64,000 bases of DNA, taken from positions 60,109,817-60,173,816 of the forward strand of contig CM069459.1 in NCBI GenBank assembly GCA_035610835.1, written 5' to 3'. This DNA comes from Ophiura sarsii. Taxonomy: Eukaryota; Echinodermata; Ophiuroidea; Amphilepidida; Ophiuridae. The stretch's first letter is position 1; every line of letters starts with the position of its first letter. Of this stretch, positions 41,637-53,994 are shown one piece after another. The notes under the pieces are model-generated. The model worked only from the letters and a program-made list of their open reading frames with translations. It was not told the DNA's origin and ran no database searches. Position numbers and translations under genes: made by a program.

Positions 41637-41713
41637 TGTATAGCTCAATCGGTACATGAAGAGTGTCTAACTTGCACGCACGCGGTCCGGGTTCGATCCC
41701 CGGCGCACGCGGA
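41637..41713 (+). tRNA. tRNA-like sequence with intact T arm
   Basis: Box A TATAGCTCAATCGGTACA and a perfect T arm CCGGG-TTCGATC-CCCGG. The anticodon arm is not convincing, so a tRNA-derived repeat is more likely than a functional gene. It is in the spacer between the carboxypeptidases. Confidence 0.45.
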
Positions 41714-41867
41714 AACTGATTTAACCCCATATTCGACCCCCTTTTCTCCCCGAATGTTTAATGAATAAGAACACACCCAGGGAGTTCAACCATGTAAAGT
41801 ATGATATTATCACAATAAATGCGCTTATCAAGGTAATAATATGATTACGATAAATGATTACTTTTAT

Positions 41868-41885
41868 AATAATAATAATAATAAT
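41868..41885. repeat. (AAT)n microsatellite
   Basis: Six AAT units. Confidence 0.8.
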
Positions 41886-42290
41886 ATGTTGTACATGTTT
41901 TAATAACAATTTCTTCTGACATACTTAACCTTTGGAATCGTTGGATAATTAATTTAAGATTATTGTTTCTTTCTTATAATTATTCCGTATATGAAGATAG
42001 CTTTGCTTTTTTGTGTCTCCCGGTTAATAAGTAAAACAAACAGTATTTCGTTATCGTAAGCTAAGGTCTTAGGAATGTATGTAAGAAAGCTTTTCGATAA
42101 ACAGTTTTTTATAGACTTCTTCAAAATTGCTGATATAATTTAAAATGATAAATAAATTAGAAATAACATGAATAAATGAAGGGGGGACATTTCCACTTTT
42201 TGTTGGTTATGTAGAAGAGTAAAAATTAAAATAATATTAGACTCGGACAAACTGCTGTGAACTAATTTATCAATGGCCTTACTTAAAAAT

Positions 42291-42360
42291 ACACGGCTCG
42301 AACCCGGTCCTTCTTTACTATCGCGGCGAAGAAGTATCCACTAGACCACACAGGCTGTGT
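42291..42360 (-). tRNA. tRNA-like sequence, truncated T arm
   Basis: Minus strand: acceptor halves ACACAGC and GCCGTGT pair at 6 of 7 positions, box A TGGTCTAGTGGATAC is good, box B GGGTTCGAGCC present, but the 3' half of the T stem is missing. A tRNA pseudogene or SINE head. Confidence 0.45.
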
Positions 42361-42589
42361 TTACGTGGATGACAGATGAACGAGCGCTATATTAAAATGT
42401 CAGTGTGCAAAGCCATTATTGAGAGTCTCAAGCGGCCGAAAAAATAATAAAATTAAATATTAGCTATTCATTATGTTGGCCTAGAGTAAAAAATGTCAAC
42501 ATGAACAGCAATCCGCAATAATTGCTATTTTCGATATCAACAATTTCAAAGCGTGTCCTCTTGATTTTTACCACAGGAAATTAGGGAGC

Positions 42590-43052
42590 AGTTCCATTTA
42601 TACGCGATAAATTTATCGCGACTGTATCGGGGCCTGATATGTTTTGGACCCGATGTTTTTCAAGTTGATTCGCGATAAAATAGACATCGGGGCCCGATAC
42701 GAGGCCTCTGCCATACCCTGGGGTATGTTTAGCAAATAGAGCGGGACATTGTTTAGCAAATACACGAGGATAATACAATTTACGTTAAACATCCATAATC
42801 AATAACATTATCTCTAAAAACATGAAATGCTGAATTTGTACCTTACAACTAGAATAAATAGCCCGAAGTTCTATTTACATACCGACCACTTATCTTTCGT
42901 TATATTTAAACAAGCGGTAATACGCTACTCGATAAATAATCCTTTGCTTCGCGCAACTGTACGCGATAAAAATCTCATCGGGGCCTGATAAAAAACTCAT
43001 CGGGGCCCGGAACATTCTCGCAATTTTTATCGCGTACAAATGGAACTGCTCC
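42590..43052. mobile_element. Foldback MITE, TATCGCG variant of the TATCGAG family
   Basis: GGAGCAGTTCCATTTATACG at left and GTACAAATGGAACTGCTCC at right. Inside, ATCGCG replaces the ATCGAG of the other copies but ACATCGGGGCCCGATA and CACTTATCTTTCGTTATATT are shared. Confidence 0.8.
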
Positions 43053-43054
43053 CT

Positions 43055-44210
43055 TAGTCATATAACAACATCCGCGATATATGGGCGCACCACACCACAC
43101 CAAATCAATACGCAAGTTATGTTATAGTTCCAGATAAGCAACTTGAAAATGTGAGGTCTTTGGGCAACTTTATTCTCCCGGGAGGAAATGTTTTAAAATG
43201 ATCGAATACGAATTTTTGCGGGTCCGTAGTGAAAAATCTAGTCTGAAAACCTCAAATGAAATGAGGCTTATAAAATAGGCAACGAAAACCCCCCAGTTGT
43301 ACGGGCAAACGTACCTCTAAGAAGAGTCGGTCAGTCGGGCTTTTCAAATTCAAATCATTTTCGAAAAATAGATAAATTAAAGATTCACCAAAATGGTCAT
43401 AGGTAGGTGGCATCGACAAGTATGCCAAAAATAACCGGAGGGTACAAAAGGTATCTTGAAATAGGACTTTTTGGCAGCTATTTTTAACGCTCACATTCAC
43501 AACCCGTATACAATTGTGCTTAGTTTACATTGATTAAATTGACTGATATCGTCGCTACGTATTTTTCTGTTAAATATTTAAACATCTTTGAAACATACAA
43601 ACGTATAATAGCGGCGCCACGTTTTTTTAAAAACAGGCTATTTAAAAAGAAAAACTCGGTTCAATACAAGGCCATATTATTATTTCATGCATACTATACA
43701 TTTATTATTCAACATTTTTTAATTGGTCATTTTGGTTTGAAAGTATGCCTGACCTCATAATGTTTCCAAATACCATATCAATATTTTATGGTTTGTATTA
43801 GTCATATTTAAAATAATAATGTATTATTTATATCTTGTGTAAATAGTTAAAACTGCTTAGGAGTTCAATGTTTCGTAATGCCGTAACTAAGACAAACTCA
43901 TGATGAAAAACGTATCATAATTATTTGCTTAGAAGATCATACTAGAATCAAATCAAAATATCAATATAAAAAGAAATCTTGAAATTATATTCTAAAACTG
44001 ATAGGAGTATCATATATTAATTGGTTCGTTAATAAAACATTTGTTTGCACTCAGCAATATAATTTGACACCATTATTTTACATTAGTCTTGAAATATTTT
44101 GTTATAATAAAATAGAAAAAGGGAAAACAGGTATTTTACCCTGAAGTTGACCTATTTTCTCAATTTAAACTCGGTTGGTTTCCCAAGTCATACTTAAGAA
44201 TATTCTTATA
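43055..44210. other. Intergenic, no feature recognised
   Basis: AT-rich sequence between two TIR elements. No plausible coding exon on either strand and no clear repeat. Confidence 0.5.
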
Positions 44211-44211
44211 T

Positions 44212-44429
44212 GGGTGTTTCCATAACCTGACCACCATTCTCTATCTGACCACTGGTTTTGACCAACAATTAGGGTTAGGGTTAGGGTTAGAATTAAGGTT
44301 AGGATTAAGTAAGAATTAGGGTTAGGGATAGCGTTAGCGTTTGGGCTAGGGATGGGGTTAGAATTGGTCAGAAAATGTGGTCAGAAAATAAGTGGTCAAA
44401 TAATAGTGGTCAGGTTATTGAAACACCCT
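44212..44429. mobile_element. Small TIR element carrying TTAGGG repeats
   Basis: Ends GGGTGTTTCCATAACCTGAC / GTGGTCAGGTTATTGAAACA then CCC (22 of 23 bp inverted). TTCTTATAT flanks both sides, consistent with a 9-bp target duplication as in Mutator-like elements (8 bp, as for hAT or P, is also possible). The core has GGTTAGGGTTAGGGTTAG and decayed TTAGGG variants to about 44360. Confidence 0.8.
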
Positions 44430-44930
44430 TCTTATATAGTGGATGTGGTTTTGGATGTCAACAGTCAATTTAATTGGTTATTGTCTGATTTTCAGCCGAT
44501 ACGTACTAGTTTATATATTATGAGACCGTATATAATTTGGGGCGGGGTTTAATTCATACATTCAGTGCGTGTGGTCATTGCGTTAAGATATTCAAGCGCG
44601 CCCTGCAGAAAGTTACCGGCGTGTGCGTTGTGCGTGAAACACAGAGTTACCATGTGCGTAACAACCCTGGATTTGCCGATTTTATAGAGGGGGAAGAACT
44701 TTGTTGTTGTTTGACTTAAAATAAATCTAAAAAAGCGTTATTTAATGATAAAAGATAAAACTAACAAAAAACTATGAGAATAACATATTCTTTGGCGACA
44801 ATACACGACTCCAAATAGGTCTACATTATGAAAAAACGTATAGCAAAACAGCTATGCTTAATGCTTAAGGGGTGTGGACCCTCAGCATAGCCAGCCCTCC
44901 GTAAAACTGGTAGGGGGTAGGATTAAGAAA

Positions 44931-45105
44931 TTTCGCACGGTCAAAAATAATCGCACATTCCAAAAAATTCGCATGGTCACAAATAATCGCACAATCAAAA
45001 AGAATTCGCACGGTCACAAATAATCGCACGGTAAAAGAATTTCGCACGGTCAAAAATAATCGCACAGTAAAAAAATCGCACAGTCAAAAGAACAGAACAG
45101 TCAAC
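44931..45105. repeat. ~17/34-bp minisatellite, TCGCACGGTCAAAAATAA type
   Basis: About ten units alternating TCGCACGGTCAAAAATAA and TTCGCACGGTCACAAATA, moderately diverged. Confidence 0.85.
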
Positions 45106-45344
45106 AACAATTGGCCAATCCTGGCCAATCAGCAGGCCCAAACGTCTCCCCTTTTGATCACGCTACTGCAACCACGCTTCCTATCGACAAATCGCAAATG
45201 TACCGACGGAAGCTCGTTTGTGCCGACAGGTTTGATGAATGGGGCAGATTTTGCCGACAGATTTGATTAATGGGGGGCGGGGGGGGGGGGGGGTGTCACC
45301 CCACACCCCCATCTGGGGACGCCCTTGCCCCCAGCGCTCGTCAT

Positions 45345-45490
45345 ACTCCACAACTCTTGATTGCTGAGCACAAGCGTTGATCATCGTAGTCCAATCAGGT
45401 TGCGTCATTTTGTCGTGGCGGAGATACTACGCATGTGTGAGAGCGCAAAGAGTTCGAGCGCAGTGAGCGGAGTAGGCTATGCTCAGCGCT
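45345..45490. repeat. Repeat arm, inverted copy at 39940-40095
   Basis: TCCACAACTCTTGATTGCTG, AAGCGTTGATCATCGTAGTC, CCAATCAGGTTGCGTCATTT and ATACTACGCATGTGTGAGAG match the complement of 39940-40095 with moderate divergence. Confidence 0.75.
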
Positions 45491-45582
45491 TTATTTTTCT
45501 AATTAAAACAGTAGTTCTACAATATTTGTCTGTGTTCCAAAGGAAATGGATCAAATTGCATAATTTGCAGCCATCAAGGTTT

Positions 45583-45920
45583 CACACTTTTTACGCGGCT
45601 ATAAAGTATTAGTTTTACCATTATAGGCAATAGGCTATATAGGCCTACATACGAAACAGTTTTTTTCAAAAACCTTTCCCAGCTTTCAAAGTCTATCTCA
45701 AGAATTACTGAACCAATAGGCTACTCTAGGCATGTTTGTATTTATTTGAATGCATTTCTCATAGTGATTCCAAATATGGTGATGAAATTCAATAGCTTTG
45801 AAATATTTTTTTATTTTTTTATTTTTAGAAGACTTTGACAATTGGGACAAGTACAAGTTTCTGAAAAATCTGTTTTAAATAATATGGTAAAACTATAAAT
45901 TAGCCGCGTGGAAAGTGTAA
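45583..45920. mobile_element. TTAA-family MITE, rearranged copy 10
   Basis: Both ends are of the GCCGCGTGG type: a reverse copy starts ACGCGGCTATAAAG at left, and a forward right end (CTGAAAAATCTGTTTT to GCCGCGTGGAAAGTGTAA) closes it at right. The CTGCAGACGAC end is absent; probably two fused copies. Confidence 0.65.
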
Positions 45921-46314
45921 AAGTATATAGTTAACCTCATTGGATTGAGAAATTTGAAGTGAATCTTTCTGCTCATAACATATAAAGTACTGGAGTCGTT
46001 ATACCTTGCTCCAGCTATCGTTATATTAAATGTACCTTCATAAAGAATAGACAATTTCACGAGAAACGATTGGGTCATGGATGCACATTTTTTGCAGCTT
46101 AGTTGTCTATTATATCTGATCACTTAATTCGAAATGACAGAAATAGACTATAAGAAGATAGCCTACTTGACTTATACAGATACTTTAATATTTATAGCCG
46201 ATTAATATCACATATTGCACTGTTCCCATGGTTAATAATAATAGCGTAGCGTGAGAGCTATGGCCCACTGTCATGCTTCAGGACCAGATTTATGGAATAA
46301 AGCCAAATCTAGCT

Positions 46315-46537
46315 GTAAACGCGGCTATTGGTTTTACCATACATGTACTAAACAGATTTTTCAGATTCCCAACGTTCAAGGTCTATCTCAAAGACTACTG
46401 AACCAATACTAAGCATGTTTGTACTTGTTGCTATGCAATGGTGATTCCAAATATGGTAATGAAATACAATAATTTTGACCTTTTTGAAACAATTTGTGAA
46501 ATGTTCGAATGTCGTCTGCAGACGCCTGCCGCGTTAA
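46315..46537 (-). mobile_element. TTAA-family MITE, copy 11
   Basis: Reverse orientation, from AACGCGGCTATTGG to GTCTGCAGACGCCTGCCGCG then TTAA. The outermost bases are decayed. Confidence 0.78.
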
Positions 46538-46604
46538 GCTAGTAGGCTATCCAATACGCGTTCAGCCTTGCAATGTCAGCGTTCCCGTCCTAACCCCGGA
46601 TTTA

Positions 46605-47003
46605 AAGGGACATTAAGTGGTGTTGAAAATTTTAAATGTTTAAAAATTTACTTCAGAATTCAAGATGAACATTGAAAATTGCCATTATTGTTGTTTCAAC
46701 AAAAACCACAGCAAAACTTGATTAAAACAATATCATCGCTATTTATTGAAAAACGCCCTCTATGCAAATATGGTTCGCGTTATGTATCACGCGTACTGCA
46801 GGGGGATACTACCGGACGTAAAATGCTCGTCGCGGCTGAACGAGCATTTTTGAATCGACGTTTTCTTGTGCAAATAGGGCTGATTTTTCTTAATCCTTAT
46901 AGGTGTAAGTTCATACATGTAATACAATTATAAAAATATACTAATCCCAGTTTTTATCATAATTGAGGGCGCAGCCTCCAACACATCTCTTAGTGCCCCT
47001 TTA
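46605..47003. mobile_element. Foldback element with TTAAAGGG ends, copy A
   Basis: TTAAAGGGACATTAAGTGG at left, CTTAGTGCCCCTTTAATTAA at right. Internal words ACTTCAGAATTCAAGATGAA, CATGTAATACAATTATAA and GAGGGCGCAGCCTCCAACAC recur in copy B. Confidence 0.75.
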
Positions 47004-47004
47004 A

Positions 47005-48205
47005 TTAATTTAACAATATTCGCGTGTATCCATTCCGTGGTGTCAACATTCCTACCGTAAATCTGGTCCAGGAGCATAAAAGTGGGCCATAATCTCCCGC
47101 GTGCGCGTGTTTGAAGTAGACGACCGTATCCGGACTTATGTCATTTGTCAGGAGAACTCATTTGTGCTTAGATTTTAAATATCATTTTTTCCCAAATTGT
47201 TTTCCATTGTTTGAAATAATCGTATGTTGTCAATACTATGAATCAATACGTACAAGAAATGTTAACTTTTACTTTTGTAAATTAATTCAATAATTTTTTT
47301 CACCAACAATTATCAGTTCGTCAATTACGACCACTTTACGTTGAAATGATGATACTTAACACTTCATTTAGCCTAAAGGTCAATAAATGTGTATGTTTTG
47401 TTTCGAGAAAAATGAGAAAAATCAATGCACGCGCGCTGATGTTAATGTGTGAATAATGAGACGACCCCGCAGGGCCAGAGAGTGCTATGTGAGCATATCG
47501 ACCAGGGTTGCACAAAGTTGTTTCTTCCCCAGGAGCAAGGTTTTGAGCTTAACATTTCCCCACCTACACGTACAGGTTTAATAAAAATGAGATTACAATA
47601 TGTTAGCTATATAGTGTTGTTTAAACGTACCAGTACCAAAGTAATAATTTTACATTTGGGAAGATTTTTTTAGGGGGGGGGGGGGCATGAACAAAAAAAG
47701 TTTGTGCCATTTTACGCTAAATTTGTCAAATTTTGTCTAATACTAACTAATTTAATATGAAAATGTGCGCCTGTGCGCAAAATGTAGCTGTTTTATGCTA
47801 AAATTGTCAACACACACTAGCGGTATTATAGTTGTTTAACCTTTGACCTAATAGACGCTCAACTTGTAGATATGGACAACTATTCTTTTTATGACTCGTG
47901 GTATCCATCTGAACAATTTGAAACAATTTCCATTAACATCGGAGCATTTTGAGAATTTGACCCTGTACAAATAATCTGAGGCAAAATTTGACATTTGACC
48001 TATTTTACCCTATATCTCGGAAACTAAGCATCGGGTGGAAATACAACCATTGAATTTTGTGTTTTTACATTTTTATACCTTTGACCTTCGATAGCGACCA
48101 TCCGTACACACTTACAAATAGGTAGTTAAAATTGACGCTTAATTAGTCATTTTTGACTCCCTTCTGACGGTCAACTATACACCACCTACATTGGAGTCAG
48201 TTTTA
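47005..48205. other. Intergenic, no gene recognised
   Basis: AT-rich. 47500-47545 (GGGTTGCACAAAGTTGTTTC) resembles 12655-12700, a dispersed repeat. Otherwise nothing seen. Confidence 0.5.
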
Positions 48206-48206
48206 A

Positions 48207-48530
48207 CCCTGTGTGGATAGTCAAATCATTCGACCCTGAAAATAGTCAATACCAACTACAAAAGGAGTTAACCTTATAGGGTCAACCATAGCAACCCTGT
48301 GTGGATAGTCAAATCATTTGACCCTGAAAATAGTAAATATCAACTACAAAAGGAGTTAACCTTATAGGGCATTGTAGGGTCAACCATAGCAACCCTGTGT
48401 GGATAGTCAAATCATTTGACCCTGAAAATAGTAAATATCAACTACAAAAGGGGTCAAAATTTGAATTCATTGTAGTCAAAGTCGAAAGGCAAATATCAAC
48501 TCCGTACGGTGGTCAAATTTAACTACATCC
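48207..48530. repeat. ~95-bp tandem repeat, three units
   Basis: AACCCTGTGTGGATAGTCAA, ATCATTTGACCCTGAAAATA, CAACTACAAAAGGAGTTAAC and TTATAGGGTCAACCATAGC recur three times; the second unit has an extra GCATTGTAGGG. Confidence 0.88.
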
Positions 48531-49079
48531 AGGGTTATTTCAAAGTGACTCCTCAACCCAGTCACATTCGTAAGTGTGTACAGGATGCGACACGGCAGCA
48601 ATATAAAATATTGACTCTTGGCACCCAACTAAACTAATCAGATCATCTAACCTTTTGTACCTTCTCAGCAGATTAAACATTCTGGGCTTACCTTCTAAGC
48701 AGACAAACCTTCTGGGCTCCTGGTTTATATACACCCCATCGTAAAATAGTTTACGCCAACTTTTGCGAAAGAACTTTTATATTGTTGTATTTTACCAAAC
48801 GGTAAAAACTAGGATCGGTAAATTTGCGAGAGATCAAACTTTCTCATCTTTCATGTCTTTAGTCATAATATGTTTCAGCGTAACGGTTGCCCTACAAACT
48901 AAGGCGTTATGGGTGACCTGGGTGAGTTGAAGCATCAGCGTTTTCCGTACTAAACCAACATGAAATATTTCCCTTACGACAGTGTTGTAAAATGTATTTC
49001 AAATACATGTATTTAAATACATGCACATTAAAAAGTTTAGAGTGCTACTGTGAGAGTCACATACGACGGCATTTCTTTC

Positions 49080-49750
49080 CAGTCATCACGATAAGTAACT
49101 GACCAGGTAATAACTGTGCTGATAACTCTAAAAGTATAACTCCTACATGAACATATTAAATTATAAACATGTTGAGAAATTTCTCTTCTTGAAGTTGAAA
49201 TATTACACGCTAAGCATGGCTGATTATTAGGGGAGTTACAATCCCAAATGTACTGTCAAGTCTGATTTTCATTTTCACATTTTCATTTTCAACACGGGGA
49301 CTCAGACCGGCAAATTATTGATTACTGTAGTGGTAGTGCCAATTCACCCGTCGATGGCCTGGTTGTTGGATAGTCTGCCGGTGGCATTGTTACGGTTGAT
49401 CAATACGGCACACACGCTTTACCTGTCATACTCTCCCCGTGTTGAAAAGAAGGAGTAATTCTGTTATACCCTTCATAGTGCGTGATTTTTAAGAACGACG
49501 CATACTAACCGATGTTGGTGTGAAGGGTAAAACAGAATTATGCCGAAAAGAAAATGTTAAAATGAAAATCAGACTTGCCCTAACGTTTGGGATCGTAACT
49601 TTCTCATTAATCAACCATTCTTAGCGTGTAATATCTCAAATTCAAGAAGAGATATTTCTCAACAACTTTATAATTAAATATGTTTATTTAGGAGTTATAC
49701 TTTTAGAGTTACCAGTTTATTACCTGGTCAGTAACTTATTGTGATGACTG
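49080..49750. mobile_element. 670-bp foldback MITE
   Basis: CAGTCATCACGATAAGTAAC / GTTATTGTGATGACTG-type inverted ends with arms of ~175 bp (AACTCTAAAAGTATAACTCC faces GGAGTTATACTTTTAGAGTT). The loop has CTGTCATACTCTCCCCGTGT. Confidence 0.85.
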
Positions 49751-50149
49751 TATACCGTATTTTTAAGCTAGTGTCACTTATCACGTGGATAATAATAAAG
49801 ACAGATAACAATGAACACATACACATACCAAAGGTCTGTTGCTTAAAGTCAATAAATCATCCTCTCCTCCTCCGTTGTCCGGCAATATGTTTCCAAGTAA
49901 TCACCAATAGGAAATCTTGTAAATGATATAGGAGCTAAGCATATTTTTCTGGTGTCAACGCTGCAAGAGATCCAAGCTAACCGTGTTTATAAGATGTCAA
50001 ACGTGCGAGAGAGAGAGATGGACATCGTTAAAGCTGCTGTGACCAACTACAGCGTGGCGTATGAAATAATAGCGTTTGCCTTTATATGGCGGCAGTAACT
50101 ATGGTAACATGTACACACGAATTTCGCGTCCCTGCATAATGGGCTGAAT

Positions 50150-51385
50150 TATTCTTGTCGTCTCTATTCACACATGGCTGCATCGAGGGTCCTCAATCTT
50201 GTTGTCCCTATTCACACATGGCTGCAGCGAGGGTTCTTAATCTTGTCGTCCCTATTCACACATGGCTGCAGCGAGGGTTCTTAATCTTGTCGTCCCTATT
50301 CACACATGGCTGCAGCGAGGGTTCTCAATCTTGTCGTCCCTATTCACACATGGCTGCAGCGAGGGTTCTCAATCTTGTCGTCCCTATTCACACATGGCTG
50401 CAGCGAGGGTTCTCAATCTTGTCGTCCCTATTCACACATGGCTGCAGCGAGGGTTCTCAATCTTGTCGTCCCTATTCACACATGGCTGCAGCGAGGGTTC
50501 TCAATCTTGTCGTCTCTATTCACACATGGCTGCAGCGAGGGTTCTCAATCTTGTCGTCCCTATTCACACATGGCTGCAGCGAGGGACCTCAATCTTGTCG
50601 TCCCTATTCACACATGGCTGCAGCGAGGGTTCTCAATCTTGTCGTCCTATTCACACATGGCTGCAGCGAGGGTTCTTAATCTTGTCGTCCCTATTCACAC
50701 ATGGCTGCAGCGAGGGTTCTTAATCTTGTCGTCCCTATTCACACATGGCTGCAGCGAGGGTTCTCAATCTTGTCGTCCCTATTCACACATGGCTGCAGCG
50801 AGGGTTCTCAATCTTGTCGTCCTATATTCACACATGGCTGCAGCGAGGGTTCTTAATCTTGTCGTCCCTATTCACACATGGCTGCAGCGAGGGTTCTTAA
50901 TCTTGTCGTCCCTATTCACACATGGCTGCAGCGAGGGTTCTCAATCTTGTCGTCCTATTCACACATGGCTGCAGCGAGGGTTCTCAATCGTGTCGTCCCT
51001 ATTCACACATGGCTGCAGCGAGGGTTCTCAATCTTGTCGTCCCTATTCACACATGGCTGCAGCGAGGGTTCTCAATCTTGTCGTCCCTATTCACACATGG
51101 CTGCAGCAAGGGTTCTTAATCTTGTCGTCCCTATTCACACATGGCTGCAGCGAGGGTTCTTAATCTTGTCGTCCCTATTCACACATGGCTGCAGCGAGGG
51201 TTCTCAATCTTGTCGTCCCTATTCATACATGGCTGCAGCGAGGGTTCTCAATCTTGTCGTCCCTATTCACACATGGCTGCAGCAAGGGTTCTCAATCTTG
51301 TCGTCCTATTCACACATGACTGCAGCGAGGGTTCTCAATCTTGTTGTCCCTATTCAGACATGGCTGCAGCAAGGGTTCTCAATTT
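50150..51385. repeat. 44-bp minisatellite, ~28 units
   Basis: Units contain CACACATGGCTGCAGCGAGG followed by GTTCTCAATCTTGTCGTCCC. Variants (TTCTTAAT/TTCTCAAT, CAGCAAGG, 43- and 45-bp indel units) are scattered. The unit has no stop in any plus-strand frame, so ORFs up to 285 codons appear; these are repeat artefacts. Located in the carboxypeptidase spacer, ~3.4 kb upstream of gene 3. Confidence 0.97.
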
Positions 51386-51389
51386 AATC

Positions 51390-52090
51390 CGGCTTTCTTT
51401 AAAGATGGCACCATATTTAGACACGAACTAACCTTATGCCATCAAAAATAGCCTTTTTAAACCTAATATCAGTCATGAGGTATACTGCGTAATATCGGCC
51501 GAACAACAATGCATCATTTGCAAGAACTTCACAGCATATAATAGTAGAGTAATTATTCTTGGATTCCGTGACCATTTTCTTCCTACCTTAGTTTCTTAGT
51601 GAATTTGTCAACTAGAACCATTTTATAAGAAAATGAGCTCCCATGCATTTCTCAAAAGTGACGGGAACGTTCTTTTATAGCGCAAATTCCAAAATGGCCG
51701 CCATACAGGGGCCCACAAATTTAAATGGCTTAAATTAAGCTAAAAAGCACACCAAATTGTTCGGCTGAGCACAAGGATTCCGTTTGCTCTACTTCTGATG
51801 CAAGTGTATTGTTTGAAAGACAAAGGTTCATACTTTGTATTGATCACACTAACACTCAATAGAAACGCTCATGCATTCCATACCATGATCACTTTCATTA
51901 CTTAATGACTGACCCTCGTATCTAGAAAACGTGATATACACTCCTCAAAACAAGTTCGGAAATCTTTTTCAGTTGCCAATTTTTCAAAGGTTTTGTGATA
52001 TCACTCTGCGTTAAATGTCAAATGTGTACTGATGTAACGCATCAATGTTAGTTTTCAGGTTCTCTTTACATAACATGTTTTGACTTTGCT
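51390..52090. other. Intergenic, no feature recognised
   Basis: No repeat or exon seen between the minisatellite and the MITE. Confidence 0.5.
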
Positions 52091-52091
52091 A

Positions 52092-52590
52092 TACAGTGGT
52101 CAAAAAGAATAACTATACAGGTAATAAATGGGTTTGTAACTCTAAAAATATATATCCTACCTAAAAATATTGAAGAAGTGACAGTCGAAAATGTAAGGTA
52201 AAGTCACAATTTCAGTTTCACATTTTACTTTTCAACACGGGGAGAGTATGACAGGTAGCGTGTGTGTGGCGTATTGATCCATCGGAACAATACGGCCGAC
52301 TATCCAACCTTCGCACGCATCGCCATGCAATTGCACTAATCGGTAATCGATAATGTACCCATAGCTGGGTCCGCGTGTAGAAAAGAAAAATGTGAACATA
52401 AAGTTGTGACTTTACCTTACATTTTCGATTGTCACTTCTTCAATATTTAACCGAATCTAGTGTGCAATATCTTATATGAAAGAAGATAAATGTCTCAACA
52501 CCTTTATAATTTAATATTTTTAGGTAGGATATATATGTTTAGAGTTAAAAGCCCATTTATTACCTATAGTTACTTTTTTTGACCACTGTA
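52092..52590. mobile_element. 500-bp foldback MITE, mariner-like ends
   Basis: TACAGTGGTCAAAAAGAATA at left, TACTTTTTTTGACCACTGTA at right. ACTTTACCTTACATTTTCGA pairs with its complement inside. The loop has CAACACGGGGAGAGTATGAC, also in the loop of 49080-49750, so the two are relatives. Confidence 0.87.
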
Positions 52591-52599
52591 TGTAAAATA

Positions 52600-53990
52600 T
52601 AGTTGTTGCGAGGTAAAACTAATGGATTTCCATGAGAAAAAAGAGAGAAAAAGGACATGTTTTGACGGTGTCAGAGCAGCGTATTGTTACCCTCAATGGA
52701 ATTGATATGACACTGTTTTGGCAGCAGCTTCGATGAACATTTCTACAAATATTTTGCGCGTGAAAACCTGACTGCACAGACGATAAATATTATGACAATT
52801 CTCTTGCGTTCAGGGGAGTATTGTATTACTCGTCAGTGATGTAATACTTGATGGAACTTTGTCTCGTGATAGGCGACCCTTTGGTTGATCAATCTTGGCA
52901 ACTTTTTGCGATTTTTTGATTTCCAAATCGATGTTTCCGACCCGAAGTGTTTTTCAAAAGTTGTGGAGCAGTGACAAAAAAGGAAGCCGCCATATTTAAA
53001 AAAAATGCGTTTTGCATATTGTCGGCCATCTTGAAACAAGAAAAAGTCTTAAAAAGAAGACAAACAGTGCTCAGAAGGGGTACATTTGATAAAACAACTA
53101 AGGGGATATCAAACACACCCGGGTTCACACCCTGAAACATGAGATTGAAGGTAATGTGTTGCCTTTGAATTGTTATAGGCCTAAGGCTTGATGGAAATGT
53201 TTTGGCAACTGTCATGTTGAGATTTATTTGCAGTTTAGACTGGAGGTAGACCTACACAATATTTGAGACAAAAGTGAATTGGTTGCTGATCAGATGTTAG
53301 TACTTCATTGTCACATAGGATAATTATTTGTGTATTGCTTCAATGGCCTATGTGATGGAAACAAAAATCATTTCAAATTCTAGATAGAGTTGGCATACGT
53401 AATTCTGCATTAGCAGGTTGTTAAGGGAACAACTTTTCCCCTACAGTTCGGAAAATATTGTATCTGGCACCCCAAAGTATTGATTTATGGGATCGCGTGA
53501 ATTTGAGTGGGTCACCCACGTTAAAGGCTTTGTGGCTGCGGCATTTGTACACACGTACTCGCGTGCGCGCGTACGTACGTACGTATGTACGATTGATCAT
53601 TCTGAATTCTCACTTCTACTTGTACCATTTATTATTTGTAATGCAATAAAAGGTCAGATACGTGACCTGATTAATCGTTGTGATTTGTTCTGAAAATAGT
53701 ATACAGTCTGATATTGTAACATAACAAACTTGACAACCATTCCGTCAAATACGTTAAATTAGGTCCGTATGCACGGCCGGATGGTCAATGTTTGTCGTGG
53801 TTTAAGGGACTTTATAGCCCTGCGGGGCCTAAATAAATTGAACCCTCTACCGACCAGTATCGGTCAACGATGGGAGCCCCATTCCCCTTTGTCGCTCCGC
53901 ACGTCGGGTCTGTCCCTTGTGCCATACGGGGTTAACGGGATTGACCGTGAGCACAGCAAACGATATGTCCAGAATTCTGTGGACAAAATC
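52600..53990. other. Intergenic, no gene recognised
   Basis: Overlapping short ORFs on both strands at 52830-53215 have no recognisable motif. Contains an (ACGT)n run at about 53568-53588. Confidence 0.5.
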
Positions 53991-53994
53991 TTTA

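Noticed and set aside
44270..44360. Chromosome end or fusion scar
   Set aside because: The TTAGGG tract is short, decayed and enclosed in a TIR element with target duplication.
46679..46933. 84-codon ORF
   Set aside because: Lies inside the TTAAAGGG foldback element and has no motif.
50155..51431. Overlapping ORFs of 65-285 codons on the plus strand
   Set aside because: All lie in the 44-bp minisatellite and read the same unit in rotating frames; no start context, introns or domains beyond the repeat.
52833..53215. Overlapping ORFs on both strands at 52.8-53.2 kb
   Set aside because: No recognised domain, splice structure or conservation evidence; composition is like the surrounding non-coding DNA.
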